Part shown: positions 23,476 to 38,100 of the stretch, piece by piece
Layout of the letters: each line of letters opens with the position of its first letter
How positions within the stretch are numbered: position 1 is the stretch's first letter
NCBI GenBank assembly: GCA_963662155.1
Contig: OY759267.1
Coordinates: 39,602,439 to 39,666,438 of the forward strand
DNA: 64,000 nt
Direction: 5' to 3'
DNA from: Lamellibrachia columna
Taxonomy: Eukaryota; Annelida; Polychaeta; Sabellida; Siboglinidae
Program-made: the position numbers and the translations under genes
The notes under the pieces: generated by a model
What the model was told of the DNA's origin: nothing
The model's input: only the letters and a program-made list of their open reading frames with translations
The model's database searches: none

Positions 23476-25254
23476 TCCAGTGCAGCATAGACACGTCGCT
23501 TTAACAATGACTCCCGTCTTTGTGCCCTCGCAGGAGACAAGGGAGCACATTTTGCTGAAGAAGGCTTTGCAAAATGCTGCAACTTCAACTCCTCTCTCAG
23601 TTCCTCATGTTGTATGAATGCACTGTTTCCTTGAATGTCTCGTCTATGAAGAACTGGTCTGGTACGGAGAGGGTGTCGACACAGTTCATGTGCAACACCC
23701 TCATCCATGTGTTGCTGCAATGAAGCACCACCTTTTGTCTGGCTGCTCAGGCATTGTTGTGATCTTGTCTGTCTAAGTGACATTTTACCATCACATTGGC
23801 GATTATGTTGATGTCGAGTATTCTTCGATGTATGCCGCCTGGAAGGTGACAAACTATCTGCTTGTGTTGACTTAGGTGATGACTTCTGACTTACGCCAGA
23901 CCGAGTAGCCACACCACATTTGGTTTGTGCTTGCCGTTTTCTTGTAGGACGCAAGGCGGATGTATTACTCTCTGTAAACTGTCTGCCAGCTCGGTTAGCA
24001 TGTCTCCGACTTGATGTAGTTGTTGACACTTCCAGTGCATTTGAAGCTTGTTGCTGGCTAGTGTTATCACTGGTTCCTCTGACTGTTCCACCAACACTAG
24101 CACTATCATATCCTCTTGTAATCTGCAACGCAGTTCCTCCTTTACGTTTGTGCACATCAGATGGCATCATCCCACCTCTTGATGATGTGGCAACATGCTC
24201 ACGATCCCGTTGGCCCACAGCTGCTGCCACGGATTCCTTGGCTTTTGTAATTAGCGTCAGTACCAACATATTGCTGTGTGCTTCCAACTGTCGCTGATTC
24301 TGTTCAAACACCAACAGGTTGGCAGCTGGCCACGGCTTGCATGCACAGTTGACCAGAAAGTGTTCAGTCTGCACCTTACACATTGGTGTGTCATGTCTTA
24401 CCCAATGAAGCACAACCCGTATAATTTTCTCAATCTCCTCCTGTATGCTGGCATCAGAGAACTGCTCATGAAGCTGGCCATCTCCATGGCTATGGCTATG
24501 ACTGCATGATGTTGCACACTGATAGATCAACCTTAGCTTGTAAACTTTGTTGTCGTGTTTGATCAGTCTAGTGTCAATTGCTGGCAGCTTCAATGGTTGA
24601 AGTGACATTGCTGTTAGTGGACCTATTGAAAAGTGCAAAGGTCAACATTAGCAACAACTCATGAATGTGCTTGTAATGGATTTTCAAAATAAATACTCAT
24701 GATACGATTGTCTAATACCATTTGATAATTTTCATTGATTTTATAGCTCAGATAATGGGTACATAACATGTTACAGTGAACTTTTGAGTGAAGCACAAAA
24801 TAAAAAATATATTCTTAAATGCATTCACCGCACTGTCTAGTATCAATAGTAACCTTCCAGAGCAAGAACCTTTGTAATTTCACTTTGAACTTCCACAAAA
24901 AAGATTTCTGCACATGACGAACCGGATACAAAACTCACTCAATAAAAAAATATGCCCTGACTTTGCTTTGAAACAAATCTGCATCGCAGCTGTCAGATAG
25001 AAAAGTTGATTTTAGAGCTGCATGACATATGTCCCTACTGGGGCATTCGTGTGTGCTTATGTAGCCCTACAACAATACAACCTACAAGTTACCAACCTGG
25101 CTCTAGCCTAGGAAAGCATCTCTGTCGTGAAATGACAAACGGGAGAAAGTGATGATGAGGTGTTTTTGAGGTATCAGACAAAACATATATTTTGGTTTGC
25201 TCTCTTGTGTATATTACAGCACAGTAATTGTACACCATTCTTTGGACTATTTGA
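23406..25254 (-). CDS. 3' exons of an unrecognised minus-strand host gene
   Basis: The large exon 24622-23406 (about 405 codons) is preceded on the minus strand by a good acceptor, CTTTTCAATAG. An upstream exon ending at 25097 has a donor after GAGCCAG; its last partial codon plus the next exon's first bases make one glycine codon, so phases agree. That exon probably starts near 25254 or 25246 at an ATAG acceptor. The predicted chain has a compact N-terminal part (YNYCAVIYTREQTKIYVLSD, later LQPLKLPAIDTRL), a His/Ser run (SHSHSHG), then a long Ser/Thr/Arg/Gln-rich, probably disordered basic tail ending RSDSEVYEKPQK. I do not recognise the family. Further 5' exons must exist but were not found; translation does not start in this piece. 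Confidence 0.55.
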
Positions 25255-25319
25255 CTATGTGTATTTATAAAAATGATTAGTACTTTTTGTGACACTGATT
25301 ATTTGACGACTTAGTGTCA

Positions 25320-26925
25320 CTTGCTCTTTCTGTCATTTTATAAAGTTACTGACATAGAAACAATTTTGTGACATAAAGAAGTAAGTGCAATCAAAACACC
25401 CTTGAAAAACTCCCCTTAAGAAGCAACAAGGGATGTCTTATGACAGAATTGTGTAAACAGTTGTCGTATACGTTTTAAGAATTACCTAGGGTAAGTAAAG
25501 CTTTTAAGTTTTTTGTTTAAATTTGGCAATGAAGTTCAGGCATGCGACCTTTTTCAGTTTTGTTGTCAATAAGGTACTATTAGTAACTGTTGCTATTTGT
25601 TGTTGCGCAATAATTTGTAATAGTTTCACTACTTTGTCACTTGGTTATGGTATATGGCTACGTTCGGCCGATTTGGGAGAAAAAGTAATTAGGCAGAACA
25701 GTGATATTTAAGTAGCAGTATAAAATGAATGAGGCCAAATGCCATTCCATAATTTTAATACGTGTTTTACTTGATAAAGGACTGTGCACATGGTGATCAT
25801 AACACTTGTCTCACATTCTCATTTTTTGAGTTGAAATTTGTAAAATATTGAAACTATATAAGTTGAAGGTTGAGTTATTCTGAAAATATATTAACTACAT
25901 TTGAACTCCTATTGAACTAAGATGTTATTGCAAGTATCCCTGACAGCATACAGTAGCACTCTGGAACTTGTACTATGAAATAACAATGAAATACAGACTG
26001 CAGAAATCACATAGAAAAAAAAATAATTAAACATTTTTAATTTTCATACACTCAGTACATACATTATCCTTCTCACTATCATTCTTTGATTTTGCAAAAC
26101 ACATCTGTATGAATATATGTCTAGAAATTCAGCAAATTTAAGCTCAATAGCTTGTAAATTGTTCAAGTTGGAGACACCTAAAAATATATCCAAATAACGT
26201 TTATCCCTTGTGCACTACTACAAAAAGATGTTGCTTCAAAATGCTTAGAACCATTTGGTTATTGGTTAAAATGTTAGGACATTCTGAGACATCACCTTTT
26301 TAAATTTCCTGAATTTTTTTTTATTTGACAAGGAACTACCCTACTGGTACTGGGTATGCGAGCTGCGGACTGGTCGAATGGCTTGGCTATGTTGCAATAA
26401 CATGTGATGCTATTGGTCACACACTTCCCCCTTTGTCATGACAAAATACAGTTCCATTGTCACTTGCTCGGTAAATCACTTGCTCATTTACTGCTTTACG
26501 GCTACGCCATGTCACTTGTACTGTAGTAAATCTGCCATCTAAAATTTGCTTTACGTATGTTAAAATATGGCTTTTGATCCCTCCGTTGAGGTTGTTAACT
26601 TCACTCATTTATCATTTTATGGCAAAAATGTTACTTGCTCCCTTTGGTCATTTTGTCATTTCACGGCAAACCTGTCTAGAATCCAGGCCTAAGCAAAGCT
26701 TAACGTTAAGCCTAAGCCAAGGGCAAGGCTAAGCCTGGGCTGGGAGTCTAGGAACCGTGTCTGCGAGCGATAATTGGTCATATACCTATAAATTAAACTA
26801 TTTCATTCATCGCAACGTTATTTGTTTGCCACAAGATGTAGATGTCACATTTCCATTACTACTCGTTGCACATATAAGCACAGCATGAGCTTAATTTACA
26901 AGCTGTTCAACTTTCTCACCGCAAA
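25320..26925. other. AT-rich region upstream of the minus-strand gene exons
   Basis: Likely intron or upstream sequence of the minus-strand gene. A 63-codon minus frame at 26417-26608 has a protein-like look but lacks splice support. A short purine/pyrimidine-simple stretch of AAGCCTAAGC words lies near 26690-26740. Confidence 0.3.
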
Positions 26926-26929
26926 AAAA

Positions 26930-27262
26930 GACGCAGACGACAACAAATTTGTGGGGCTAACTAAAAGGCGGATAAGTGAAGGGCGGACAAGGTGGGCAAA
27001 ATTTACAAAGATGCACGATATCGCCACGCCCCCTCTTCACACACGTCGTTATGGTTATTGCTTTTCGTGCGTACGTGCTTGCACGCGCGTGTACATTGTG
27101 ATTTCTGTTATTGATATTTTAGCAAATATAAAATGAAGGCTAAATAATAACCTTTCGTTTATAGAAAGTTTCTGATCTTTCAAATGTGCAGAGCTATCGC
27201 TAGAGCACGCACCTTCATAATGGTAGCGGCGCTATTTCTCATCGACTCGTTATCAATTCTTA
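26930..27262 (+). repeat. Dispersed repeat, copy 1
   Basis: This segment shares about 250 bases with 31515-31790 in reverse orientation. Shared landmarks in order are a GGGCGGACAAGG-like start, ATGCACGATATCG, CTCTTCACACA, GCTTTTCGTGCGT, then CATAATGGTAG and TTTCTCATCGACTCGTT. A GTGC-type microsatellite sits at the same internal place in both. Coding potential is not conserved. A non-autonomous element or SINE-like repeat is likely. Confidence 0.7.
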
Positions 27263-28075
27263 TGGTGTAACTTGCACATGTGCGTATCCTTAAATTTGGA
27301 TTGTATTAATAATGACATTTTAGTATATAACTTGCAGACGAACACTGTTGTTGCTGTACTCATTGAAATTTAATAATGAATGTTTTCTGTAATTGTATTC
27401 AAGTTACGTAACATGCAATGGCTTAAAAACTTTATTATAAAATAATAATTATTTGTTGTAGTATTTTAAGCTATTTATTAATTTATTTATTTTCACTATG
27501 CTATTATGGATACTGCGCTATATAATATACAATTATTATTGTTATAAAGTAATAATTAATTATCAGTTCAGTACTTGCACCTGGTATAGGGAAGGCAGTG
27601 TAAGTTGAGCCACCCATGTTTCCCAGGAAACTCCAGCAGTGACTACCACCCAGTGATTGAACATGTTATTATAACACGATTGACGTACAACAGGTGGCAT
27701 TTGTCACAATGGTAAGAAAATGTGAGTTAAAAAATATGTTTTTTTTATGTTTTTCAAAAGTGTTGGTGATTGGGATTAACTATGCACAAGGAAGAAGATT
27801 ATTTTACATAGTTTCGTGCATTAATGAGAAGATAATAAAAAACTTAATTGTTGAAACGGGGCTAGTTGAACCACGTAAATAAAACTAATATTCTGACAAT
27901 TCTCGGCTTATTTTTGTTTGTTTTTATTTTTCGCCATTGCCAAACAATCACATGAAGACTATGAAAATGTGGATTCTTATGATAATTTCATCAATAACCC
28001 ACTGACAAAACATTAGTGGCACAAACTATATACAGTGCTTGAACCTTTATGAAAATATACCATGGAATTACATAG
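27263..28075. other. Gene-free AT-rich stretch
   Basis: No exon, RNA gene or repeat boundary recognised. The TATTTTAAGCTATTTATTAATT region near 27460 is low complexity. Confidence 0.4.
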
Positions 28076-28079
28076 GATT

Positions 28080-31190
<3,111 letters not shown>

Positions 31191-31514
31191 GTGAACCATG
31201 GGGAGGTGAAGTTCGCTTGAGTGTCTTTACAGTTGAGCACACGAACGCCCCTTACACCCTACATGGGATTACATTGTATACTATTACATAGGATTATATG
31301 GTATACCACGACTTTACATGGCAAACCGTGGAAGACTATGCTTTTTCATATATTGTGTTTCAAAATACCATGGTATTTTACTATGGCATACAATGATATA
31401 TTTTTACAAGGGAAGAGCTGTATGTGTAGCCACAAAATACAATCATTACAACAATGTACTCATAACTCACAGCCCACAAATATGCTCTATCATTATTTGT
31501 TGATTTTTAAATGA

Positions 31515-31571
31515 CAAGAATTAACAACGAGTCGATGAGAAATAGTGTGCCACTACCATTATGAAAATAAT

Positions 31572-31626
<55 letters not shown>

Positions 31627-31790
31627 CGAAAAGCAAAAACAGTAACGACAACATGTGTGAAGAGGGAACGTAGAGATATCGTGCATCCTTGTAATTCTTG
31701 TTCGCCCTGTCCGCCCTTTACATGCCCGCATTTTAGTGAGCCCCCAAATTTGTATGAAGACTCCCTCTACCGGGAGTATCAAAGGAGAGC
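31515..31790 (-). repeat. Dispersed repeat, copy 2 (inverted relative to 26.9 kb)
   Basis: The minus strand of this segment matches 26930-27262 through the same series of landmarks, including CATAATGGTAG and ATTTCTCATCGACTCG. It carries a longer GCAC microsatellite at the equivalent point. Confidence 0.7.
31570..31628. repeat. (GCAC)n microsatellite
   Basis: About 14 near-perfect GCAC units, located at the internal position of the dispersed repeat where the 26.9-kb copy has a shorter, impure GTGC tract. Confidence 0.95.
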
Positions 31791-32615
31791 TCGATGCTTG
31801 TAAATTTGTGTGAACATATCAATGTACTCGTAGCTTTGAAGGAACATAAATGTAACCATTTAGGTCAATACCTGATCTATCTTTAAAAATAACAGAAACC
31901 CGTTATCTAGTTTCTAGCAGTCGAATAGCGTGCAGCGCCACCTACCGATTAATGACACATCGCTGACATAACCATGGCATAAGGAAGTGTTTTAGGTCGT
32001 CATACTTAGTGGGAAATGACAGTTTTCTGAAAAAGTTGAAATGTTAATAATAACACAGATGGTAATGTATATATGTATCTATGATTATATACCATCCAAC
32101 TAAGGTGGAATCGTATTAGTAATTGTAGCGGATGTAAGAACATCACAACAAGCCTCGTTCAAAGCAAAACTTCCCACGAAAGGCAAATCCAAAGGCCAAA
32201 GCCCAGCCCCAGGCCAGGGGTCCTCTCTGCATTGGCATTAGCACAAGTCCAATAACAAGGTACGTAACTCGTAAGCTATGCGTAACGTCTTGGAATGGCA
32301 CTCGGGAGCCCCTTATTAGAATGTTACTTCAAGTCGGGCCCCCCTTCAAATCACTATCGGATGTAACTGGAGTAAAGAATTTTTGGAAGATTAGGACAAC
32401 ACTGACAACAGGCTTTTGTTCACCTTCATTTTAAAAGTTCAGTTACACACTAGGTAGGGTTAACCGTCACAGTACTATATCAGATGGAGGTCCAGTGGCT
32501 TGAAAATATATGCATGTTTTTGGCACATCAGAACCCATCTAGAATCGGAAATACTGTATAAGTTAAGATTTAATTGTGACATGTATTAACTGTTTGAACT
32601 GTATTAACCAGACCT
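31791..32615. other. Gene-free stretch
   Basis: No coding or RNA signal was seen. The part around 32180-32220 has AAGGCCAAAGCCCAG-type words echoing the simple stretch near 26.7 kb. Confidence 0.4.
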
Positions 32616-32616
32616 G

Positions 32617-32820
32617 GGGCTGAGTACATTTTCACGAGTAAAGTATGAGAACGAGTACATTGGTAATGGCTGAGTATGAGTACGAGTACATTGGTAATGG
32701 ATGAGTACGAGTATGAGTACGAGTACATTGGTAATGGCTGAGTACGAGTATGAGTACGAGTACATTGCTCAAAGCTGAGTATGAGTACAAGTATGAGTAC
32801 GTGTGCGAGTACATCTTTTA
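32617..32820. repeat. GAGTAC-rich degenerate tandem tract
   Basis: Repeated GAGTACGAGTAT and GAGTACATTGGTAATGGCT blocks, about 200 bp, starting right after CAGACCTGGGGCTGAGTAC. Such tracts adjoin the ends of hAT-type elements. A right end was not found. Confidence 0.7.
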
Positions 32821-33110
32821 TGATATAGTAATTTTGTATACTAATAATAACATATTTTAAATATAAAACACTATGAATTAACTTATATAATTAAGAAAGA
32901 GTTGCCTATGCAACAGCAATTGATCAGACTTTTTATGAGATTAGTTGTAATCAGGACACCAATGGATGATAATCAGGGTTGGCAAGTTTCTGATGAGATG
33001 ATAAATACCACAGTAAATACTGTAGTATTTACCGCCTCGCCAGAAATACCATCAGACACTATTAGAAACTGTCAGAAATACCTTCGTGCTGTAAAACCTT
33101 TCTAATGTAC

Positions 33111-33215
33111 AGGGTTGTTTGATTTAAATCATTTGATTTAAATCATTGATTTAAATTACTAAAAAAATCATTGATTTATGATTTTTTTTACTTCCGATTT
33201 TTTTAATCGTTGACT
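33111..33215. repeat. One end of a hAT-like non-autonomous element
   Basis: Begins CAGGGTTGTTTGATTTAAAT and continues with repeated GATTTAAAT words, a layout typical of hAT-type termini. The opposite end, which should read ATCAAACAACCCTG, is not present downstream, so this is probably a truncated copy. Confidence 0.45.
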
Positions 33216-33773
33216 TATGTGAATTTAACACAAATAATTGTTTACAAGCATCGAGATCAACAAAGTTTTGTATGTTTTTTAATACAAAACACAAAATGTA
33301 TTGTCATCAGATAGCCTGATAGTAAAATATTTTATGACATTGTGTATGTTTGAGCTATTCCCTTTCTGAATGCAGTGAAGCCACACAAACTTGTCTTCCA
33401 GAGGAAGTATCTTTTCAAGTTAGAAGCCCTGAGTTAAAGTCCAGTTAGAGCTTGTGCTAGTTGTTACCAATTCAGTATGTTGACTCAAGTGAGACAGTCT
33501 GGGCTACACTTGTTTAATACTGTACCAGTTTGCTGTCTGGACACTTAGAGTACACAGAGCCCTGGACAGGTGCTAATCCACCCTCAGCAAACAATAATTT
33601 TCACTGCAACAGCCTCAGACACACAGCATGCTTTCCTTTCCAAGACAGATTATGCAACTACAGGGGGTGAGGCCTTGTGGACATTGCCTAATGTCTTTAT
33701 ATAAGCAAAAATCATGTACCCTCTGTTAAGATAAGTACCCAAATCGATGTTTGAAAGAGTTTCCCAATTGTGA

Positions 33774-34122
33774 AAGCCCAGTCAGTAGGGCTGTGGCTCA
33801 CTATCAACTCAAGCCCAGAAGGTAAAGCTGATAGTGAGCCACATTCCTACTGACTGGGCTTGAGCTGATAGTAAACCACATCCCTACTGACTGGGCTTGA
33901 GCTGATAGTGAGCCACAGCTCTACTGACTGGGCTTGAGCTGATAGTGAGCCACAGCTATACTGACTGGGCTTGAGCTAATAGTGAGCCACAGCCCTACTG
34001 ACTGGGCTTGAGCTGATAGTAAGCCACAGCCCTACTGACTGGGCTTGAGCTGACAGTGAGCCACAGCCCTACTGACTGGGCTTGAGTTGATAGTCAGCCA
34101 CATCCCTACTGACTGGGCTTGC
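33774..34122. repeat. 37-bp minisatellite, eight direct units plus one inverted unit
   Basis: Eight head-to-tail units from 33828 (CTGATAGTGAGCCACAGCCC plus TACTGACTGGGCTTGAG). The segment 33774-33818 is a ninth unit in the opposite orientation, so the array's left edge can fold into a hairpin of about 40 pairs with the first direct unit. Confidence 0.95.
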
Positions 34123-34234
34123 TTTCTAATCAATGACAATAGACTTGAAGTGAGAATGCATAACAAACTAATAATATCATGCTAAATTGTTGTGTAGAGA
34201 TTGTCCAATTGCAGGATAACATGCATAATTTAAC

Positions 34235-34900
34235 AAGATTGCCATCTCAACCAAGTTCCAGATGGCAAGTGGACAAGGAAGCCATTGGCTTATCGAGAGT
34301 CCAAAAAAGTTCTCATCTATGTGTAGCCCGCCCTTATCAGACTATTCCTTAACTAATGCTGCTCCTGTAAACTTTGTTTATCTGTATCATTAGTAACCTT
34401 TATGAATACTTTTGTGTCATCTGCAAATTTCAGTACTTTGCTAGATATGTCATCTTCCAAATCATTTATATATACACTGTATATTAAAAACAGTATATGG
34501 CCTAATACTGATCCCTGTGGTACCCCACTCAAAACAGATTTCCAGTTTGATCCCGCACCATCTACTATTACTCTTTGTTTTCTGTGTGTAAGCCACTTTT
34601 CTATCCAGTTGATTACATCATTACCTATACCATGGGCTTTTAGCTTAAGTAACAATCTTTGATGTGGCACTTTATCGAAAGCTTTCTGAAAATCTAAATG
34701 AGATTGGTTAGACATGACCTTGCTTTTAGGAACCCATGTTGAGATGTATTTATTAATTTATGTTTTACAAGGAATTCCACCATGTGGTCTCTAATTAATG
34801 TTTCGAGTAATTTACATACAACTGATGTTAAACTCACTGGTTGTAATTTTCTGGTTTTAATTGATTCAAACAAATAACTAATTAATGTTAATGTCTTATG
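34235..34900 (-). mobile_element. CR1-like non-LTR retrotransposon, internally deleted
   Basis: The minus strand gives the reverse transcriptase fingers (KPENYKPVSLTSV), palm (DFQKAFDKVPHQRLLLKL, SGVPQGSVLG) and catalytic motif LKFADDTKVF. The frame 34715-34353 is open for 120 codons. After SLQEQH the sequence jumps directly to the element's last residues and 3' untranslated end (GACTCTCGATAAGCCAATGG), so about 250 residues are deleted. The same 3' end recurs at 42.9, 58.4 and 63.6 kb, defining one family in this window. Confidence 0.85.
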
Positions 34901-35131
34901 ATTATGTTTATATAGTCCATAACCACATAATCTATATAAAACTATTACCTTTGGCTAGGATAATTTTATATAATCAATTTATTACAACCGCTCCTCTGCA
35001 AATCACTGTATAGAACTTTGTTAGAAGTGACAATTAAGACTAGATGGATAAATATTTAGTTTGTTTAATGACTTAATGTATGTTGTAGTTAATTTATTAC
35101 TAGCATGTTTGTCAATCCTTACTGTTGGCAG
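34901..35131. other. Sequence just upstream of the first caspase coding exon
   Basis: AT-rich and non-coding, ending in the acceptor CTTACTGTTGGCAG at 35131. An upstream non-coding first exon of the caspase gene must lie further left, but I cannot place it. Confidence 0.4.
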
Positions 35132-38100
35132 ATACTGAGAATGGAAGACAGGCACAGAGACAAGCTACGAAGCAATCGAGTGGCACTCATAAAAGATCTG
35201 ATTGTGAATGAAGATTTACTCGCCCAAATGGAACAGAATGATATATTCACTCCCTCTATGGTGGAAGAAATAGAGGTATATTTCAAGGAGTTGAGTTGGA
35301 TGTCCAGAATGAGGGCGTAGTGGCTATTTTATCATAAATGTGATGGTCATTATTTTGAGGTGCTATTAGAGTAAAATATATTCTTAGTATGGAATGTTTA
35401 GGAAAAGTTAAATTTGCTCTTTTTGTTTTGTATATCAGTGCAACATAGGAAGAATAAATGGTAGGTTGTATTAGTATGATAATGAAGTAATCCCTTTGAC
35501 TGATTCCAATCATGCAGACAAGTAATAACACAATAAATGGCAGCACGTAAGCCGTGGTCATTCTCACTGGAATCACACCTGTGAATGTCTTATTGTATTA
35601 TATATACAAAGGTGCAGTTGGGTGCTACAAAAGTTGCCTACACCAACAGATCATATATGTCACCAGCCACTGAGTGGTGCGCTTGCAATTTTCCTGGACA
35701 GTGAACTAAATATAGCTACATTTATAGAACTCTACCACTTCTTGTATACAATTAATTGGCCAATGTGACATCGTCAGTCAGTCATGGCCATCTCTGCTTG
35801 GACCATACCGCAGCTGGGGCTTGGATGTTGTACAGCTGGATATGGAGAATATAAAATCAACCCCATAAATACAAATTCTCACACAATCATATTGTTTCCA
35901 CCAATGGCGTTTTTTATTGAATTTTCACTGGGGGGCAATGTCCTAAAACAACTCTCCTAATGGTTAAAAAGGGCAGTTTACGCATTATTAATGATTATTT
36001 ACATAACCCTTAGGAATGTATGAGAGCTTTATATGTGTCAGTATCTTTTTATCAACATAGTTGTACACTGACGACTGCATCTCGGTATGAAAATAAATGT
36101 TACACATATATCCCAGAAACAATTTTTTTTTTTTACAAACACATGCAGTAGTTATAGAAACATGACACGTCTCTTGGAACTTGCAAGTCAGTACGTTTGA
36201 CAGTTGTCTTAATTTGACTAAACGAGCCCCATTTCACGGGTGAATTTCCTAATGAATTCATGCTGCCTGTAGACGTCCTAATCTGGAGCCCCGCATCTTC
36301 TGGTCTTCTCCAGGAATTCGACGATAGCTTGTCAACGGTCAAAGTAGGTGGTGCCCACACCATTTAGTACCACCATGAGATGGACGTTTCTCGTGTCGTC
36401 ACCCATTCTGATGCGGTGATTGTCGACCACGAGGTTGTGGTGGCTCATGATCCTTTCGGTCTGCATAGAGTGTGGACTCATGCAAGCCAGAGATGCCAAC
36501 ACCTTCTGAACTGAACCTGTGGTGCCTGGCAGAAGTTGCCGCAGTCTGACAGTCATCTTACAACCAACATCACAGCCACCAGGCAGGAATGGCACATTCA
36601 TCATGTTCTCCCATTGCTTGGCTGCCCCATCTGGGAAAAGGCGCCTAACGACGTGCACGCCATGCTCAACGAATGATCCCGATTCCGTGACATCACTAAC
36701 CCCTTCATGTCTTTGATGACGTCCTCCTACTACTATCTTTCGCCTCTCTTCTTCCCGGGAATGGTCCATCCCTCATCAAGTTCAACTTCTTGACGGCAGC
36801 GTCATTTACAGTGAGAAGATCGCTGATGAACAAATCACTCCTTTGCAACTTCTTCTGGAGTGTTTCAGGATTTCGCCCATCAGTGAGGTGATCCACTTCT
36901 GTTGGTGGTTCCAGATTCTCAGAAACCCTTTGGCTTCAGCCTTCTCCTTTCTGTACTTTCTTGTACCTGCATCTGTTCCCACACCTTAATGCAGGCTGGT
37001 AGGTTATGCAGCACAGCATCCATCAGCTGCAGCTCGTGCTGGGCAAACCTGATATCGTGGTGCCGGGGGAACTGTTTGACATTCCTGGCCTGCTCTGATA
37101 ACATCTTCATCCATCTCGGCATCCGGAAGAATCGTACGAACCCCAGTAGATTAGACTTCCAAATGCCCAGCTCCGGTATGGTGCTGACGACCGACTCAAT
37201 GGCTAAGTCCGACCGGTGAGCAACACCAGAAAGTTGTCAGACCTCTATGCACTTGGTCAGCAAGCAGATGCCATAGCCCACCTTGTCTGCCAGTGTTTGT
37301 CAGTTCGTCGTCAGTGGTGACACCGACGAGCTTCGTGTCTTTACCTCTAGTCAGATCCAAAGCTTTGTTCACCGCTTCCAGTAGTCCAGGGGCACCGTTC
37401 TTCTCTGGCGAATGTATGACAATGAACACACGTGTTACGCTACCATCAATGTTAGCCATCTGTCCACTTACAACCTTGTGGTCCAACATTTGCCAGTCAC
37501 GGCTGCCATTGATCTGCACACTGAAGACTATGCATCGGTTGAACATTTGAGACAGACGCACCTTCTTTAGTTCGTATATGACATCCAGCATCTGCTTGTA
37601 GTAGTTCGGGTCCCTGTAGTGTAGGTCGCTAGATGCATGCATAAATGGGACAAATTCCACATCTGCGGCATTTTCTCACATAGCGGCGAAAAGATGGTCC
37701 AACGCCAAACAAGCCAGAGACCGTTTCGATTAGACAGTCGTTGTATACGTCGACGGCCATTCGCAGATGGATGTGACATTGTGCCCTCTTCCTAGGCTTT
37801 CTCCATCTTCTTTGTTGTTGCTGTGTGCGGTACAGAGGTCATATGGTCAATGACCCTTTCCAGCCTATCACTACAGTCCACTTGCGATTGCTATAGTGCC
37901 ATTTTAATAACTTTTCTTTCCATCTCCTCATACTCCTGATATGTTGTGCATAGAATGTAAGCCCTTGTTCGGTCACATTTCTTTGCCAAAAATGAGTGAA
38001 GCTCCGGGAATTTGTTGACAACATCTACGATAGTTAACGGAATTCCTTTGAACGTCGGTGTGCGGAAACTTGACGGTCTCTGGCCTGAAGTTGCATTATC

